From contig NZ_JBINJD010000002.1 in assembly GCF_043951915.1 (NCBI RefSeq), positions 1 through 64,000 of the forward strand: a stretch of 64,000 nt of DNA, read 5' to 3'. This DNA is from Alienimonas sp043951915. GTDB taxonomy: Bacteria; Planctomycetota; Planctomycetia; Planctomycetales; Planctomycetaceae. Both the position numbers and the translations under genes were made by a program. Positions 48,182 through 58,163 of this stretch are shown piece by piece (within the stretch, counting starts at the first letter, position 1; every line of letters begins with the position of its first letter). The notes under the pieces were generated by a model. It saw only the letters and a list, made by a program, of their open reading frames with translations, did no database searches and had not been told where the DNA came from.

Positions 48182-49089
48182 CGCGGCCACTCGCCCTCGC
48201 CGTCGCCGCCCTGTGCGGCCTGCTCTGCCCGGCGCTCGCGTCGGCGCAGGCGGTCCGGCCGGACAAGCCGGACCCGAACGTCGTGCCCTTCGAGGTGCGC
48301 GAGGTCGGCGTGGACGAGAAGCTCGGCGATCAGGTGCCGGCGGACCTCCTCTTCCGCGATCACACCGGCAACCGGGTGCGGTTGGGCGACTATTTTGACG
48401 GCACGCGGCCGGTCATTCTCACGCTGAACTATTCCCGCTGTCCCAAGATCTGCGACATGCAGTTGCAGAACCTGGCGCGAACGCTGGGCGAATTGGACGT
48501 GACCGCCGGGGACGACTACCGCGTCGTCACCGTCAGCATCGATCCTTCCGAGGGGCCGGAGGTGGCGGAGAGCCGGCGGCGGGGCTACGTGCGGCTGATG
48601 GGGAAGGGGAACTGGTCGTTCCTGACCGGAACGCCCGCCTCGATCGCCCGCCTCGCGCGGGCGGTGGGGTTCCGCTACAAGTACGAACCGAGCACCAAAG
48701 AGTATCACCACGCCCCCGTGGCGATCCTGCTGACGCCCACCGGCCGCGTCGGCCGCTATCACCACCGCCTCGACTTCGACCCCGAGACGCTGAAGCTCGG
48801 CCTGATCGAAACCGGCGAGGGCACGCTCGGCACGACCTCCGAATACTTCCCGCTGATCTGCTACCGCTACGACCCGGAGCGGGCGGCGTACGTGCCCCGC
48901 GTCGCGGAGATGCTGATGGCGGGCGCCGGTTTCCTGTTCGTCGTCGGCTTCGGCGGTTGGCTGTCCTGGCAGTGGCGGCGGAGCCGGGCCGCGTCCAGCG
49001 ATCGTGAGGGCGGATCGGGCGAAAACTCCCGCGTGCGTCGAGAGGACGCGCGAAGCGGGGGGCCCGTGAACGCTCCCGCCGCCGTATAA
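48178..49089 (+). CDS. SCO1/SenC copper chaperone
   Basis: Thioredoxin-fold copper-binding protein needed to build the CuA centre of cytochrome oxidase; 303 residues. A signal peptide (LALAVAALCGLLCPALASAQA) is followed by the Sco domain with CxxxC in SRCPKICDMQ and the copper His in EYHHAPVAILL. A C-terminal membrane helix (about 240-262, MLMAGAGFLFVVGFGGWLSW) anchors it. The start is TTG at 48178, overlapping the previous stop; no other start precedes the signal peptide. Its position just before coxB matches its role. Confidence 0.9.
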   Translation: MTRPLALAVAALCGLLCPALASAQAVRPDKPDPNVVPFEVREVGVDEKLGDQVPADLLFRDHTGNRVRLGDYFDGTRPVILTLNYSRCPKICDMQLQNLARTLGELDVTAGDDYRVVTVSIDPSEGPEVAESRRRGYVRLMGKGNWSFLTGTPASIARLARAVGFRYKYEPSTKEYHHAPVAILLTPTGRVGRYHHRLDFDPETLKLGLIETGEGTLGTTSEYFPLICYRYDPERAAYVPRVAEMLMAGAGFLFVVGFGGWLSWQWRRSRAASSDREGGSGENSRVRREDARSGGPVNAPAAV

Positions 49090-49159
49090 CACCCGGGGCC
49101 GCCCGCCCGGCCCTGACGCCCCGTCGCCGTCGAAAACCTTTCGTCTCGGACCCCCGCTG

Positions 49160-50248
49160 ATGCCGTTCTTCCCGCCGCTCGCCGACGACTCCGGCGACGG
49201 AGTGTTGTTCCGCCCGCAGGCGTCGACTTTCGCGGAAAATACGGACTCCCTGTTCTGGCTGATCACGTGGATCAGCATCGTGTTCTTCGTCCTGGTGGTG
49301 GGGGCGATGGGCTGGTTCATGTGGCGTTACCGCCACCGCCCGGTGGAGACGTTTTCCCCCGATACGCCCAGCCACAACCTGCCGTTGGAGCTGACCTGGA
49401 CGGTCATCCCGACGCTGCTGGTGATCGTGATCTTCGGCTTCGGCTTCACCGGCTACCTCGACCAGCGGACCCCGCCGGTCGACGCCTACGAGGTGCGGGT
49501 GATCGCCAAGAAGTGGAACTTCCTGTTCGTCTACCCGGACGCGAACTTTAAGAGCAGCACGCTGTACGTGCCGGTGGACCGGCCGGTGCGGCTGCGGATG
49601 GTCTCGCAGGACGTGCTGCACAGCTTCTGGGTGCCGGCGTTTCGCGCGAAGTGGGACATCGTCCCCGGCCGCGACAGCATCGTCTGGTTCACCTGCACCG
49701 AACCGGGCGAGTACCTTTACGAATGCACTGAGTACTGCGGCAAAGGCCACAGCGACATGATCAAGGAAGGCGGCGTGGTCGCCGTCCCGCTGGAGGAGTT
49801 CGAGGACCGGCTGCGCGAGGAACGGCTCATCGCGCTGGAGAGTATCAAGGAAGACCCGCTGGCCGCCGGCGAGGCGATCTACAAGGACGCCGGTTGCTCG
49901 GCCTGTCACACCGTCACCGGAGTGAACCTGAACTGCCCGACCTGGAAGGACCTGTGGGGCACGGAGCGTGAGTTCACCGACGGCACCTCCACCGTCGCCG
50001 ACGACGACTACATCCGCGAGTCGATCCTCCAGCCGGACTCCCGCGTCGTGAAGGGCTACCAGAACGTGATGCCGGCCTATCGCGGGCAGCTGGAGGAGAT
50101 CGAGATTATGGCCCTGACCGCCTACATCCGCTCCGTCAGCGAGAAGGGGCAGGCGGAACTGGCGAAGTACCTCGACGACGTCGCCGGCCCGGACGACGCC
50201 GCCGCCGGCGACGCCCCGGGCGGGACCGCCCCGCCGGCCGCCGAATAG
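49160..50248 (+). CDS. coxB: Cytochrome c oxidase subunit II with fused cytochrome c
   Basis: CuA-bearing subunit of a caa3-type oxidase, 362 residues. Two N-terminal membrane helices (about 34-58 and 78-100) precede the cupredoxin domain with HSFWVPAFRAKWDIVPG and the CuA motif ECTEYCGKGHSDM. A C-terminal cytochrome c domain holds CSACH (about 251) and a Met in NVMPAYRGQL. The covalent cytochrome accepts electrons from complex III. It starts 70 bp after the Sco gene and is 50 bp before coxA. Confidence 0.95.
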   Translation: MPFFPPLADDSGDGVLFRPQASTFAENTDSLFWLITWISIVFFVLVVGAMGWFMWRYRHRPVETFSPDTPSHNLPLELTWTVIPTLLVIVIFGFGFTGYLDQRTPPVDAYEVRVIAKKWNFLFVYPDANFKSSTLYVPVDRPVRLRMVSQDVLHSFWVPAFRAKWDIVPGRDSIVWFTCTEPGEYLYECTEYCGKGHSDMIKEGGVVAVPLEEFEDRLREERLIALESIKEDPLAAGEAIYKDAGCSACHTVTGVNLNCPTWKDLWGTEREFTDGTSTVADDDYIRESILQPDSRVVKGYQNVMPAYRGQLEEIEIMALTAYIRSVSEKGQAELAKYLDDVAGPDDAAAGDAPGGTAPPAAE

Positions 50249-50298
50249 TCCGCCCCCACTTCCGCCGCACACCCCCCGCTTCCAACCTCCCCGCGACC

Positions 50299-52041
<1,743 letters not shown>

Positions 52042-52063
52042 GGTTTTGACGGTTTGCGAAGCC

Positions 52064-52134
52064 CCCGCCGCGGGTGCGGCGGGGTGACGCCCCTTCCGGC
52101 CCGGCCGCGGCTTCCGCAGCCGGGCCGCTTTCTT
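52064..52134 (+). terminator. Tandem hairpins between coxA and coxC
   Basis: The first hairpin has CCCGCCGC/GCGGCGGG arms (about 52064-52084). The second pairs GGCCCGGC (52098-52105) with GCCGGGCC (52119-52126) and runs into GCTTTCTTAT. The second is a good intrinsic terminator candidate, 12 bp before the coxC ATG, so it may reduce read-through into coxCD. Confidence 0.65.
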
Positions 52135-52145
52135 ATGATCCGCCC

Positions 52146-53288
52146 ATGAGCGCCGCCGCCCCCGCCCCGCCGACCGGCGAGCCCGGTCTGGACCCCGCCC
52201 ACGCCGATCCGCACGGCGACCACGGCCACGGGGACCACGCCCACGTGCACGACCCGCATTCGCCGCACGGGCACGCCCACCACTTCGAGAGCTGGCGGCA
52301 GCAGTTCGACGCCGGCAAGCTCGGCATGTGGCTGTTCCTCGCGCAGGAAGTGCTGTTCTTCAGCGGCCTGTTCTGCCTGTACGCGGTCTATCGCTCGCTG
52401 CACCCGGAAGTCTGGGAGTACGCGGACCGCTACCTCAGCGTGCCGCACGGCGCCTTCAACACCGCCGTCCTGCTGTTCAGCAGTCTGACGATGGCTTGGG
52501 GCGTGCGATGCGCGATGCTGGGCCAGCGGATCGGACTGACCGGCTGCATCGCCGCGACCTTGTTCTGTGCGGCGCTGTTCCTCGGGGTGAAGAGCTTCGA
52601 GTACACGGAGAAGGCCCACCTCCAGATCCTCTGGGCCGGGGCGACCGAGGAGCCGCTGATGAGCGGTACCCGCTATCAGGAGCCGCTCGTCGACGTGACC
52701 GAGCAGGTCGCCTTGGAGGCGGAGTCGCCCAAGACCCTGGAGGAGCGGGAAGCCGAGGCGCTGGAGGCCACGGACGTGACCTTGCGGAAGATCAGCGTCG
52801 GCTCCGCGATCGTGGCGCTCGTGCTGTTGGTCGGGGCGGTCCTGTGCTGGAAGCTGAAGGCGGTCGGCTGGATGGTGGGGCTCGCGGCGGGGGTGCTGTG
52901 CGCCGTCGGCCTCCTGATCGGGGCGGAAGGGTCGTTGATCCTCGCCCACGCCATGCACGGCTCGCATGAGACCGAGAGCCACCACGAAGCGGGCGACGAT
53001 CACGACGGTCACGTGCAGACCGCCGACGAGATGCTCGCGGCGGAGGCCGAGGAAGAGGTCGCCCCGGAGGGCATCGGCCAGTTCTTCAGCATCTACTACG
53101 CGATGACCGGTCTGCACGCGATCCACATCCTCGCGGGGATGGTCGTGCTCACCTGGCTGATGATCCGGGCCTTCCGCGGCGACTTCACGCCGGACTACTT
53201 CGGCCCGGTCGACTTCGTGGGCCTGTATTGGCACCTGGTCGACCTCGTGTGGATCTACCTGTTCCCGCTCCTGTACCTGATCGGCTGA
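52146..53288 (+). CDS. coxC: Cytochrome c oxidase subunit III with extra central insertion
   Basis: Subunit III of the oxidase, 380 residues, longer than usual. A His-rich N-terminus (HGDHGHGDHAHVHDPH, about 20-45) precedes GKLGMWLFLAQEVLFFSGLF, the usual first conserved helix. The conserved C-terminal helices (YYAMTGLHAIHILAGMVVL, VGLYWHLVDLVWIYLFPLLYL) are present. Between them an insertion of about 150 residues adds a charged segment, two more helices (about 218-265) and an acidic His-containing loop (about 280-315). ATG at 52146 was chosen over an upstream start that overlaps the terminator hairpins. Confidence 0.9.
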   Translation: MSAAAPAPPTGEPGLDPAHADPHGDHGHGDHAHVHDPHSPHGHAHHFESWRQQFDAGKLGMWLFLAQEVLFFSGLFCLYAVYRSLHPEVWEYADRYLSVPHGAFNTAVLLFSSLTMAWGVRCAMLGQRIGLTGCIAATLFCAALFLGVKSFEYTEKAHLQILWAGATEEPLMSGTRYQEPLVDVTEQVALEAESPKTLEEREAEALEATDVTLRKISVGSAIVALVLLVGAVLCWKLKAVGWMVGLAAGVLCAVGLLIGAEGSLILAHAMHGSHETESHHEAGDDHDGHVQTADEMLAAEAEEEVAPEGIGQFFSIYYAMTGLHAIHILAGMVVLTWLMIRAFRGDFTPDYFGPVDFVGLYWHLVDLVWIYLFPLLYLIG

Positions 53289-53368
53289 CCGACGCGCCGC
53301 CGCGTCGCTCCGTTCGCCCCCGGCCCGTCCGCCGTTCCGCCCGCACCCGTCCCGCCCGCACCGTTCCG

Positions 53369-53764
53369 ATGGCCTCCCACGCCCCGCCCGAGCCGCTGGA
53401 CCCGCACCTCGTCAGCGGGCACGCCGGCGAGCACAACCCGATCGCCCACGTCATGCCGAAGTGGATGCTGATCGCGGTGTTCTCCGCCCTGCTGGTCCTG
53501 ACGGCGCTGACGGTGTACTTCGGCTCGTTTGAGTTGGGCAGCTACGAGGTGCTGGTGGCGATGACGATCGCCACGATCAAGGCCGTGCTGGTGGCGACGT
53601 TCTTCATGCACCTGAAGTACGACAACCCGTTGAACACGGCGATCCTGCTGTTCAGCATGATCTTCGTGGCGCTGTTCATCGGACTGTCGATCCTCGACAC
53701 GCAGAGCTACCGCGGCGAAGTCGACGAGTGGCGGGCGAACCAGGCGGCGGCCTCCGCCAGCTGA
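53369..53764 (+). CDS. coxD: Cytochrome c oxidase subunit IV
   Basis: Small membrane subunit (131 residues) of the prokaryotic COX4/CyoD family, with three helices: PKWMLIAVFSALLVLTALTVYF, VLVAMTIATIKAVLVATFFMH and TAILLFSMIFVALFIGLSIL. FFMHLKYDN after the second helix is family-typical. It aids assembly and stability. It starts 80 bp after coxC and ends before a perfect hairpin. Confidence 0.88.
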   Translation: MASHAPPEPLDPHLVSGHAGEHNPIAHVMPKWMLIAVFSALLVLTALTVYFGSFELGSYEVLVAMTIATIKAVLVATFFMHLKYDNPLNTAILLFSMIFVALFIGLSILDTQSYRGEVDEWRANQAAASAS

Positions 53765-53798
53765 CCCGTCCGTCCGCACGCGGCCGCGTTCGCGGGTG

Positions 53799-53821
53799 AA
53801 CCGGCGCCGACGGCGCCGGTT
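53799..53821 (+). terminator. Perfect hairpin after coxD
   Basis: AACCGGCGCCG (53799-53809) and CGGCGCCGGTT (53811-53821) are exact reverse complements around one base, followed by TGTCG and, 15 bp on, a T-run (TTTTTT). It probably ends the main cox transcript. Confidence 0.65.
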
Positions 53822-53856
53822 TGTCGTTCGTCCCGCCCTTTTTTCGGTCCGATCCC

Positions 53857-54519
53857 GTGAGCGACCGCTTCGCCGGCCTACGGTGGAAGGATTGGAGCTT
53901 CGTCCCTTCCTCCGGACCCGCCCAGCGGCGGACGCGAATGGGGCTGAACCTATTGCTGTTCGGCTACCTCGGGTTCACCTTCCTCTCGGTCCTGATCCTC
54001 TATCTGTTCGCCGCCCTGGGGCGAGACCTGCGACCGGCCGAGTCGGTGCCGCCGGCGTTCTGGGTGAGCACGGTTGTGGTGCTGATCGGCGGGTTCTCTC
54101 TGCGGGGGGCCGTGCACGCGGTGCGGCGGGAGCGGCGCGGGTGGGCTCGCGGGTTGGTCGCGTTTGCGCTGGTCTGCGGCGTGGCGTTCGGCGTCGCCCA
54201 GACGATCGGGGTGGGGCAATTGCTGGAGAACTACCGCCCGGTCGCACGCCCCTCGATCGCGGCCCCCGGCGGCGGGAGTTATCTCGATCCGAACGCCCAG
54301 GTCGCCCTGCCGATGGCCGGGCTGATCACGATCCTCGTGGCTCTGCACGGGGCCCACTTCCTCGGCGGGCTGCTCGTGCTGTTCGTCGCCGCCGCCCGCA
54401 CCTTCGCCGGCCGGTACGACCACGAATATCACGCCGGCCTGCTGCTCACCGCACGCTACTGGACGTTTCTGGACGTCTCGTGGCTGGTGATGCTCGCCAC
54501 GTTCTACTTCACGCTGTAA
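53857..54519 (+). CDS. Second heme-copper oxidase subunit III-like protein
   Basis: A 220-residue integral membrane protein with five helices. Subunit III features are seen in the second half: LHGAHFLGGLLVLFVAAARTF and YWTFLDVSWLVMLATFYFTL; the His-Gly-x-His and WxFLDxxW patterns match COX3. The N-terminal WKDWSFVPSSG is unlike coxC. The GTG at 53857 gives a natural N-terminus (MSDRFAGLRW); a TTG 12 codons earlier lies next to the hairpin. It may be an additional subunit of the same oxidase or belong to another. Confidence 0.78.
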   Translation: MSDRFAGLRWKDWSFVPSSGPAQRRTRMGLNLLLFGYLGFTFLSVLILYLFAALGRDLRPAESVPPAFWVSTVVVLIGGFSLRGAVHAVRRERRGWARGLVAFALVCGVAFGVAQTIGVGQLLENYRPVARPSIAAPGGGSYLDPNAQVALPMAGLITILVALHGAHFLGGLLVLFVAAARTFAGRYDHEYHAGLLLTARYWTFLDVSWLVMLATFYFTL

Positions 54520-54654
54520 CGGCAGGAACCGACGGGGACGTGCTCGCGCGTGCCGTGGCGGTACGAAACGCCCGCGTCCCGGACCCTTGGAGGGGCCGAG
54601 ACGCTACGCCTGCCGGGAAGCCGCTCTCACGGCGAGAAGACCTTGGGCGCCGGG

Positions 54655-55359
54655 TCAGTCGGTGGTGCCGCCGCCCTTGGTGCGTTCCAGCACCCAGTGG
54701 ACGGCGTGGCGGGTCAGTTCGGTGCTGTTGGCGAGGTTCAGCTTCGCCTTGAGGTTCTCGCGGTAGCTCTCGATCGTCTTCGGCGAGAGGTTCAGCTTCT
54801 CGGCGATCTCGCGGGTGGTGCGGCCTTGGCCGATCTGCTCGAAGACTTCCAGTTCGCGGTCGGAGAGCTTGTCCAGCAGCGAGCCTTCCGAGGCGAGGTC
54901 GCCGGCGGAGCGGGCCAGCGTGCGTTCCCGCATCCGCTGGGAGAGATAGACCTCCCCGGAGAGCACCTGCCGCACGGCGGAGATCAGCTTGTGGGTCGCC
55001 TCCGCCTTGGAGATGTACCCGCCAGCCCCGCTGCGGAGCACGCGCTCGGCGTAGAGGGTTTCGTCGTGCATGGAGACGACGAGCACCTTCACGTTCGGGA
55101 ACCGGCTGCGAATCTGCTTGCACAGTTCCAGCCCGTTGCCGCTCTTCAGCGACAGGTCGAGCAGGCAGAGATCCGGCCGAAGGGAGTCGATCTGCCGGAG
55201 GATTTCGGCCCCTTCGCCGGACTCCCCGACCACGTCGAGGTCCGGCTCCCGGCGGATCAGCATCGAATAGCCGTCCCGGACAACGGGATGGTCGTCCGCG
55301 ATGTAGATGCGGGACAGGCCATTGGCCGGACCCTCGGAGGAGATGCTGGAAACGCCCAC
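54655..55359 (-). CDS. NarL/FixJ-family response regulator
   Basis: A 234-residue two-component regulator. The receiver domain has IYIADDHPVVRDGY, phospho-acceptor Asp in LCLLDLSLKSG and Lys in GYISKAEA. The C-terminal LuxR helix-turn-helix is complete (LSDRELEVFEQIGQGRTTREIA, then LSPKTIESYRENLKAKL). The start is uncertain: GTG at 55359 is the nearest in-frame start before the receiver domain. An ATG at about 55319 is out of frame. No partner kinase is adjacent. It is divergent from the NtrC-type regulator. Confidence 0.88.
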   Translation of the reverse strand: MGVSSISSEGPANGLSRIYIADDHPVVRDGYSMLIRREPDLDVVGESGEGAEILRQIDSLRPDLCLLDLSLKSGNGLELCKQIRSRFPNVKVLVVSMHDETLYAERVLRSGAGGYISKAEATHKLISAVRQVLSGEVYLSQRMRERTLARSAGDLASEGSLLDKLSDRELEVFEQIGQGRTTREIAEKLNLSPKTIESYRENLKAKLNLANSTELTRHAVHWVLERTKGGGTTD

Positions 55360-55687
55360 GGGCGAAAGGAATGTAAAAGGACTGTGGATACGCCGCGGCT
55401 CCCCGTGGGGAACGGCCCGCACCGGATCATAGGGGTTCGTGCCGGCCGTACCACAGTCGGGCGCCGACGTCCGACTCCTAGAATCGGGAAAACTCCGGCC
55501 GAGGGCGGTCCAGGCCGACCGCCCCGTACGAAGGCGGCGCGGGTGGCGGTGGAACGCCCGGCTGTGAGGTCGGGGGATACCGGGAATCGACCACGTTGGC
55601 CGTTCGGCGATCATCAGGATCGCCGGGCGACCGCAAAAATGGGTATCGTCGACCCGTTCCCCTTCCGCCCGCCGCGATCCGCCGCCA
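55360..55687. other. 328-bp divergent promoter region
   Basis: Lies between two response regulator genes reading outward. No gene is supported. It contains less GC-rich stretches near the minus-strand start (GGAATGTAAAAGGA, about 55367-55382) and around 55483 (CTAGAATCGGGAAAA), where promoters could sit. No clear sigma-54 GG-GC element was identified by eye. Confidence 0.5.
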
Positions 55688-57334
55688 GTGCCCCGCCTTC
55701 TCGTCATCGACGACGACCGCACCGTCCCCCTGCTCGTGCGGAAAGCGGTGAGCGGATTGGAAATCGGCGGAGAGCCGGTCGAGGTCTCCGCGGCCCTGAC
55801 GGCCCGCGAGGGCATGCACCTCGCGAAAAGCGAACAGCCGGACGTCGTGCTGCTGGACCTCGTGCTGCCGGGCGTGCGGGGGTCGGAGCTGTTCTCCAGT
55901 CTGCACGCGGACGACCCGAAGCGGCCGGTGCTGTTCATGACCGCCGGCGGCACCAGCGACACCGCCATCGAGGCGATGAAGCAGGGAGCCTTCGACTACC
56001 TGCTCAAGCCGCTGGACCTGCCCAAGTTGCGGGACCTGCTCACCACGGCCCTGGAGAGCCGGCGGTTGATGAGCACCAAGGTCGGCCTGAGCGCCCAGTC
56101 CGGCGACAAGATGCCGACGGACCTGTTCGTCGGCCGCACCGAAAGCGCCGTGCAGGTTTACAAGAGCATCGGCCTGGTCGCCGCCCAGGACGTGACGGTG
56201 CTGGTCCGCGGGGAGAGCGGCACCGGCAAGGAGCTGGTCGCCCGGGCGATCTACCACCACGGCAAGCGGCAGGATAAGCCGTTCATGGCGATCAACTGCG
56301 CCGCCATCCCGGACGCCCTGCTGGAGAGCGAGCTGTTCGGTCACGAGAAGGGCGCTTTCACCGGCGCCGACCGGCAGCGGATCGGTAAGTTCGAGCAGTG
56401 CAGCGGCGGCACGATTTTTCTCGACGAGATCGGCGACACCACGTTGCCGATGCAGGCGAAGATGCTCCGCCTGTTGCAGGAACAGCGGTTCGAGCGGGTC
56501 GGCGGGAACACGACCATCAAGACGGACGTCCGCGTGATCGCCGCGACGAACCGCCCGTTGGAGAAGATGGTCGACGAGGGGCAGTTCCGCGGCGACCTGT
56601 TCTTCCGGCTCAACGAGTTCAGCATCGACATCCCTCCGCTGCGGGAGCGCGGCGAGGACGTGCTGCTGTTGGTCGAGTTCTTCCTCAGCCGCTTCAAACG
56701 CGATCTCGGGCAGACCGAACTGGAGGGGATCGCCCCGGAGGCCGTCGAGCTGCTGCGGAACTACGCCTGGCCGGGCAACGTGCGGGAGCTCCAGAGCGTC
56801 CTGCGGAAGGCAATTCTGCACAGCACCGGCCCGGTCATCGTGCCGAAGGACCTGCCGGCGGAGGTGCGGGGCGACCGGCGCGCCGTCGGACCGGCCTCCC
56901 CGTTGAGCGGTCCGCCCGCGACGGGCCGCCCCGCCGAGCGGCCGGCGGAGACCCCGGCCGCCCCGCCGCCGCCGGACGCCGCCGCCTCCCCGGCGCCGCC
57001 GGCCCCCGACGCCGCGGCCGCCTCCGCGAACGGTCAGCCGACCGGCGAAGCGTCCCCGCAACCAACGCCCGCCCCGGAGCCGCCGAAGGAGACTGGCCCG
57101 CCCAGCGATCTGCGGCCGCTGCTGGACGCGGCGCTGGCGGAGAACTCCGAGGACATCTACGCTGACAGCCTCGAATTGATGGAGCGGTACGTCGTCACCC
57201 GGATCCTCGACCGCACCGGCGGCAACCAGAGCCGGGCCGCCAAGCTGCTGGGCATCACCCGCGGCAGCCTGCGGAACAAGATCCGCGGCCTCGGCATCAC
57301 GATCGAACAGGTCATCGGCAGCGACGAAGACTAG
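55688..57334 (+). CDS. NtrC-family sigma-54-dependent response regulator
   Basis: A 548-residue activator. The receiver domain has Asp57 in VVLLDLVLPG and Lys in YLLKPLD. The AAA+ domain (about 145-385) has Walker A GESGTGKELVARA, the sigma-54-contacting loop GAFTGA (about 222), Walker B GGTIFLDEIGD and the arginine region ELLRNYAWPGNVRELQSV. A long Pro/Ala-rich linker (about 395-475) leads to a Fis-type HTH (GGNQSRAAKLLGITRGSLRNKI). GTG at 55688 starts at the first receiver strand. Its kinase is not adjacent. Confidence 0.93.
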   Translation: MPRLLVIDDDRTVPLLVRKAVSGLEIGGEPVEVSAALTAREGMHLAKSEQPDVVLLDLVLPGVRGSELFSSLHADDPKRPVLFMTAGGTSDTAIEAMKQGAFDYLLKPLDLPKLRDLLTTALESRRLMSTKVGLSAQSGDKMPTDLFVGRTESAVQVYKSIGLVAAQDVTVLVRGESGTGKELVARAIYHHGKRQDKPFMAINCAAIPDALLESELFGHEKGAFTGADRQRIGKFEQCSGGTIFLDEIGDTTLPMQAKMLRLLQEQRFERVGGNTTIKTDVRVIAATNRPLEKMVDEGQFRGDLFFRLNEFSIDIPPLRERGEDVLLLVEFFLSRFKRDLGQTELEGIAPEAVELLRNYAWPGNVRELQSVLRKAILHSTGPVIVPKDLPAEVRGDRRAVGPASPLSGPPATGRPAERPAETPAAPPPPDAAASPAPPAPDAAAASANGQPTGEASPQPTPAPEPPKETGPPSDLRPLLDAALAENSEDIYADSLELMERYVVTRILDRTGGNQSRAAKLLGITRGSLRNKIRGLGITIEQVIGSDED

Positions 57335-57359
57335 ACGCGGAGGACGTCTAGGCGCGACG

Positions 57360-57390
57360 GTGAGCCGCTCCGTTCAAGAGAGCGGCTAAC
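57360..57390. terminator. Palindrome between convergent genes
   Basis: GTGAGCCGCTC (57360-57370) pairs with GAGCGGCTAAC (57380-57390) with one mismatch and a 9-base loop CGTTCAAGA. It belongs to the same GTTAGCC...CTCTTGAA family as the pstC-pstA palindrome. The minus-strand stop TAG of the next gene (57386-57388) is in the right arm. Lying between convergent genes, it probably terminates one or both. Confidence 0.75.
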
Positions 57391-58057
57391 ACACGATCGT
57401 TCCGTGCCAGAGGTCCGTGCGGGCCAGGTCCCGCAGCCCGTCGGCGACGCCGGCGGGGTCGGAGAGGGCGGCGAACCGAAGGGCGGGGCGGCCGTCGCAT
57501 TCGATCGTCCAACCCCGCACCGGCCACGGGCCGGTCCGGCGAATCACCCGCACCGCCGTCCGCGCCAGGAAGAACGCCCCCGGGTCGGCCATGAGGTGCT
57601 CCGCCAGCGGGGCCGCCTCGCCCGGTTCGACGGGGCGGGGTTCGTAGACGAGGCGTCGCTCCCCGCCGCTCCAGCCGGCGCCGAACCCCAGCAGCCGGGC
57701 CGTCGGAGCGACCAGCGCCAGCGGGCCGACCGTCAGGCCCGCCGCCCACCAGGCGACGGAGACCCCCAACGCCGGCGGCTCCGCGGGTTCGACCACCACC
57801 TCCGGGCGGTGCGGCAGGAAGAACAGTCCGCGGTCGGTCGTCACCAGCAGACCGCGGGTCGGCAGCTCCCGCTGGGAGTACCCCGACCGGGCGACCCGCA
57901 CCTCGCCGAGGCACCCGACCGCCGGGCCGAGCCGGTCGGCGAGTTCCTCCAACGTCGGATCGTCCGTGGACGGGTCGATCCGCCCGTGACACCGCGGGCA
58001 GCCGTCCCCGCCGGGACGCACCCACGTCAGGCAGTGCGGACAGAGCAGCCAGGACAC
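57386..58057 (-). CDS. Hypothetical zinc-ribbon protein
   Basis: A 223-residue protein of unknown function. The GTG at 58057 places SWLLCPHC at the very N-terminus, giving a zinc ribbon of CPHC (about residue 5) and CPRC (about 22). After it come a predicted beta-rich region and a hydrophobic segment (VAWWAAGLTVGPLALVA, about 105-121) that may be a membrane helix, then GWTIECDGRPALRFAAL near the end. The frame is open upstream to 58360 but overlaps nadB and looks non-coding. The stop is within a palindrome. Confidence 0.65.
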   Translation of the reverse strand: MSWLLCPHCLTWVRPGGDGCPRCHGRIDPSTDDPTLEELADRLGPAVGCLGEVRVARSGYSQRELPTRGLLVTTDRGLFFLPHRPEVVVEPAEPPALGVSVAWWAAGLTVGPLALVAPTARLLGFGAGWSGGERRLVYEPRPVEPGEAAPLAEHLMADPGAFFLARTAVRVIRRTGPWPVRGWTIECDGRPALRFAALSDPAGVADGLRDLARTDLWHGTIVC

Positions 58058-58163
58058 GGACGGCGAGACGGAGGGTGAACCGGGGGCGTCGTCATTAGGA
58101 TAGGCGCCGGGAAAGGTCCCTTCCGCCCTCCGCCTCCCGCCCTCCCCCTTCCGCCTTTCCTGC

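Noticed and set aside
54520..54654. Searched for a terminator between the convergent second subunit III and NarL-type genes
   Set aside because: Only a weak ACGGCA/TGCCGT pair is present with no T-run, not enough to call.
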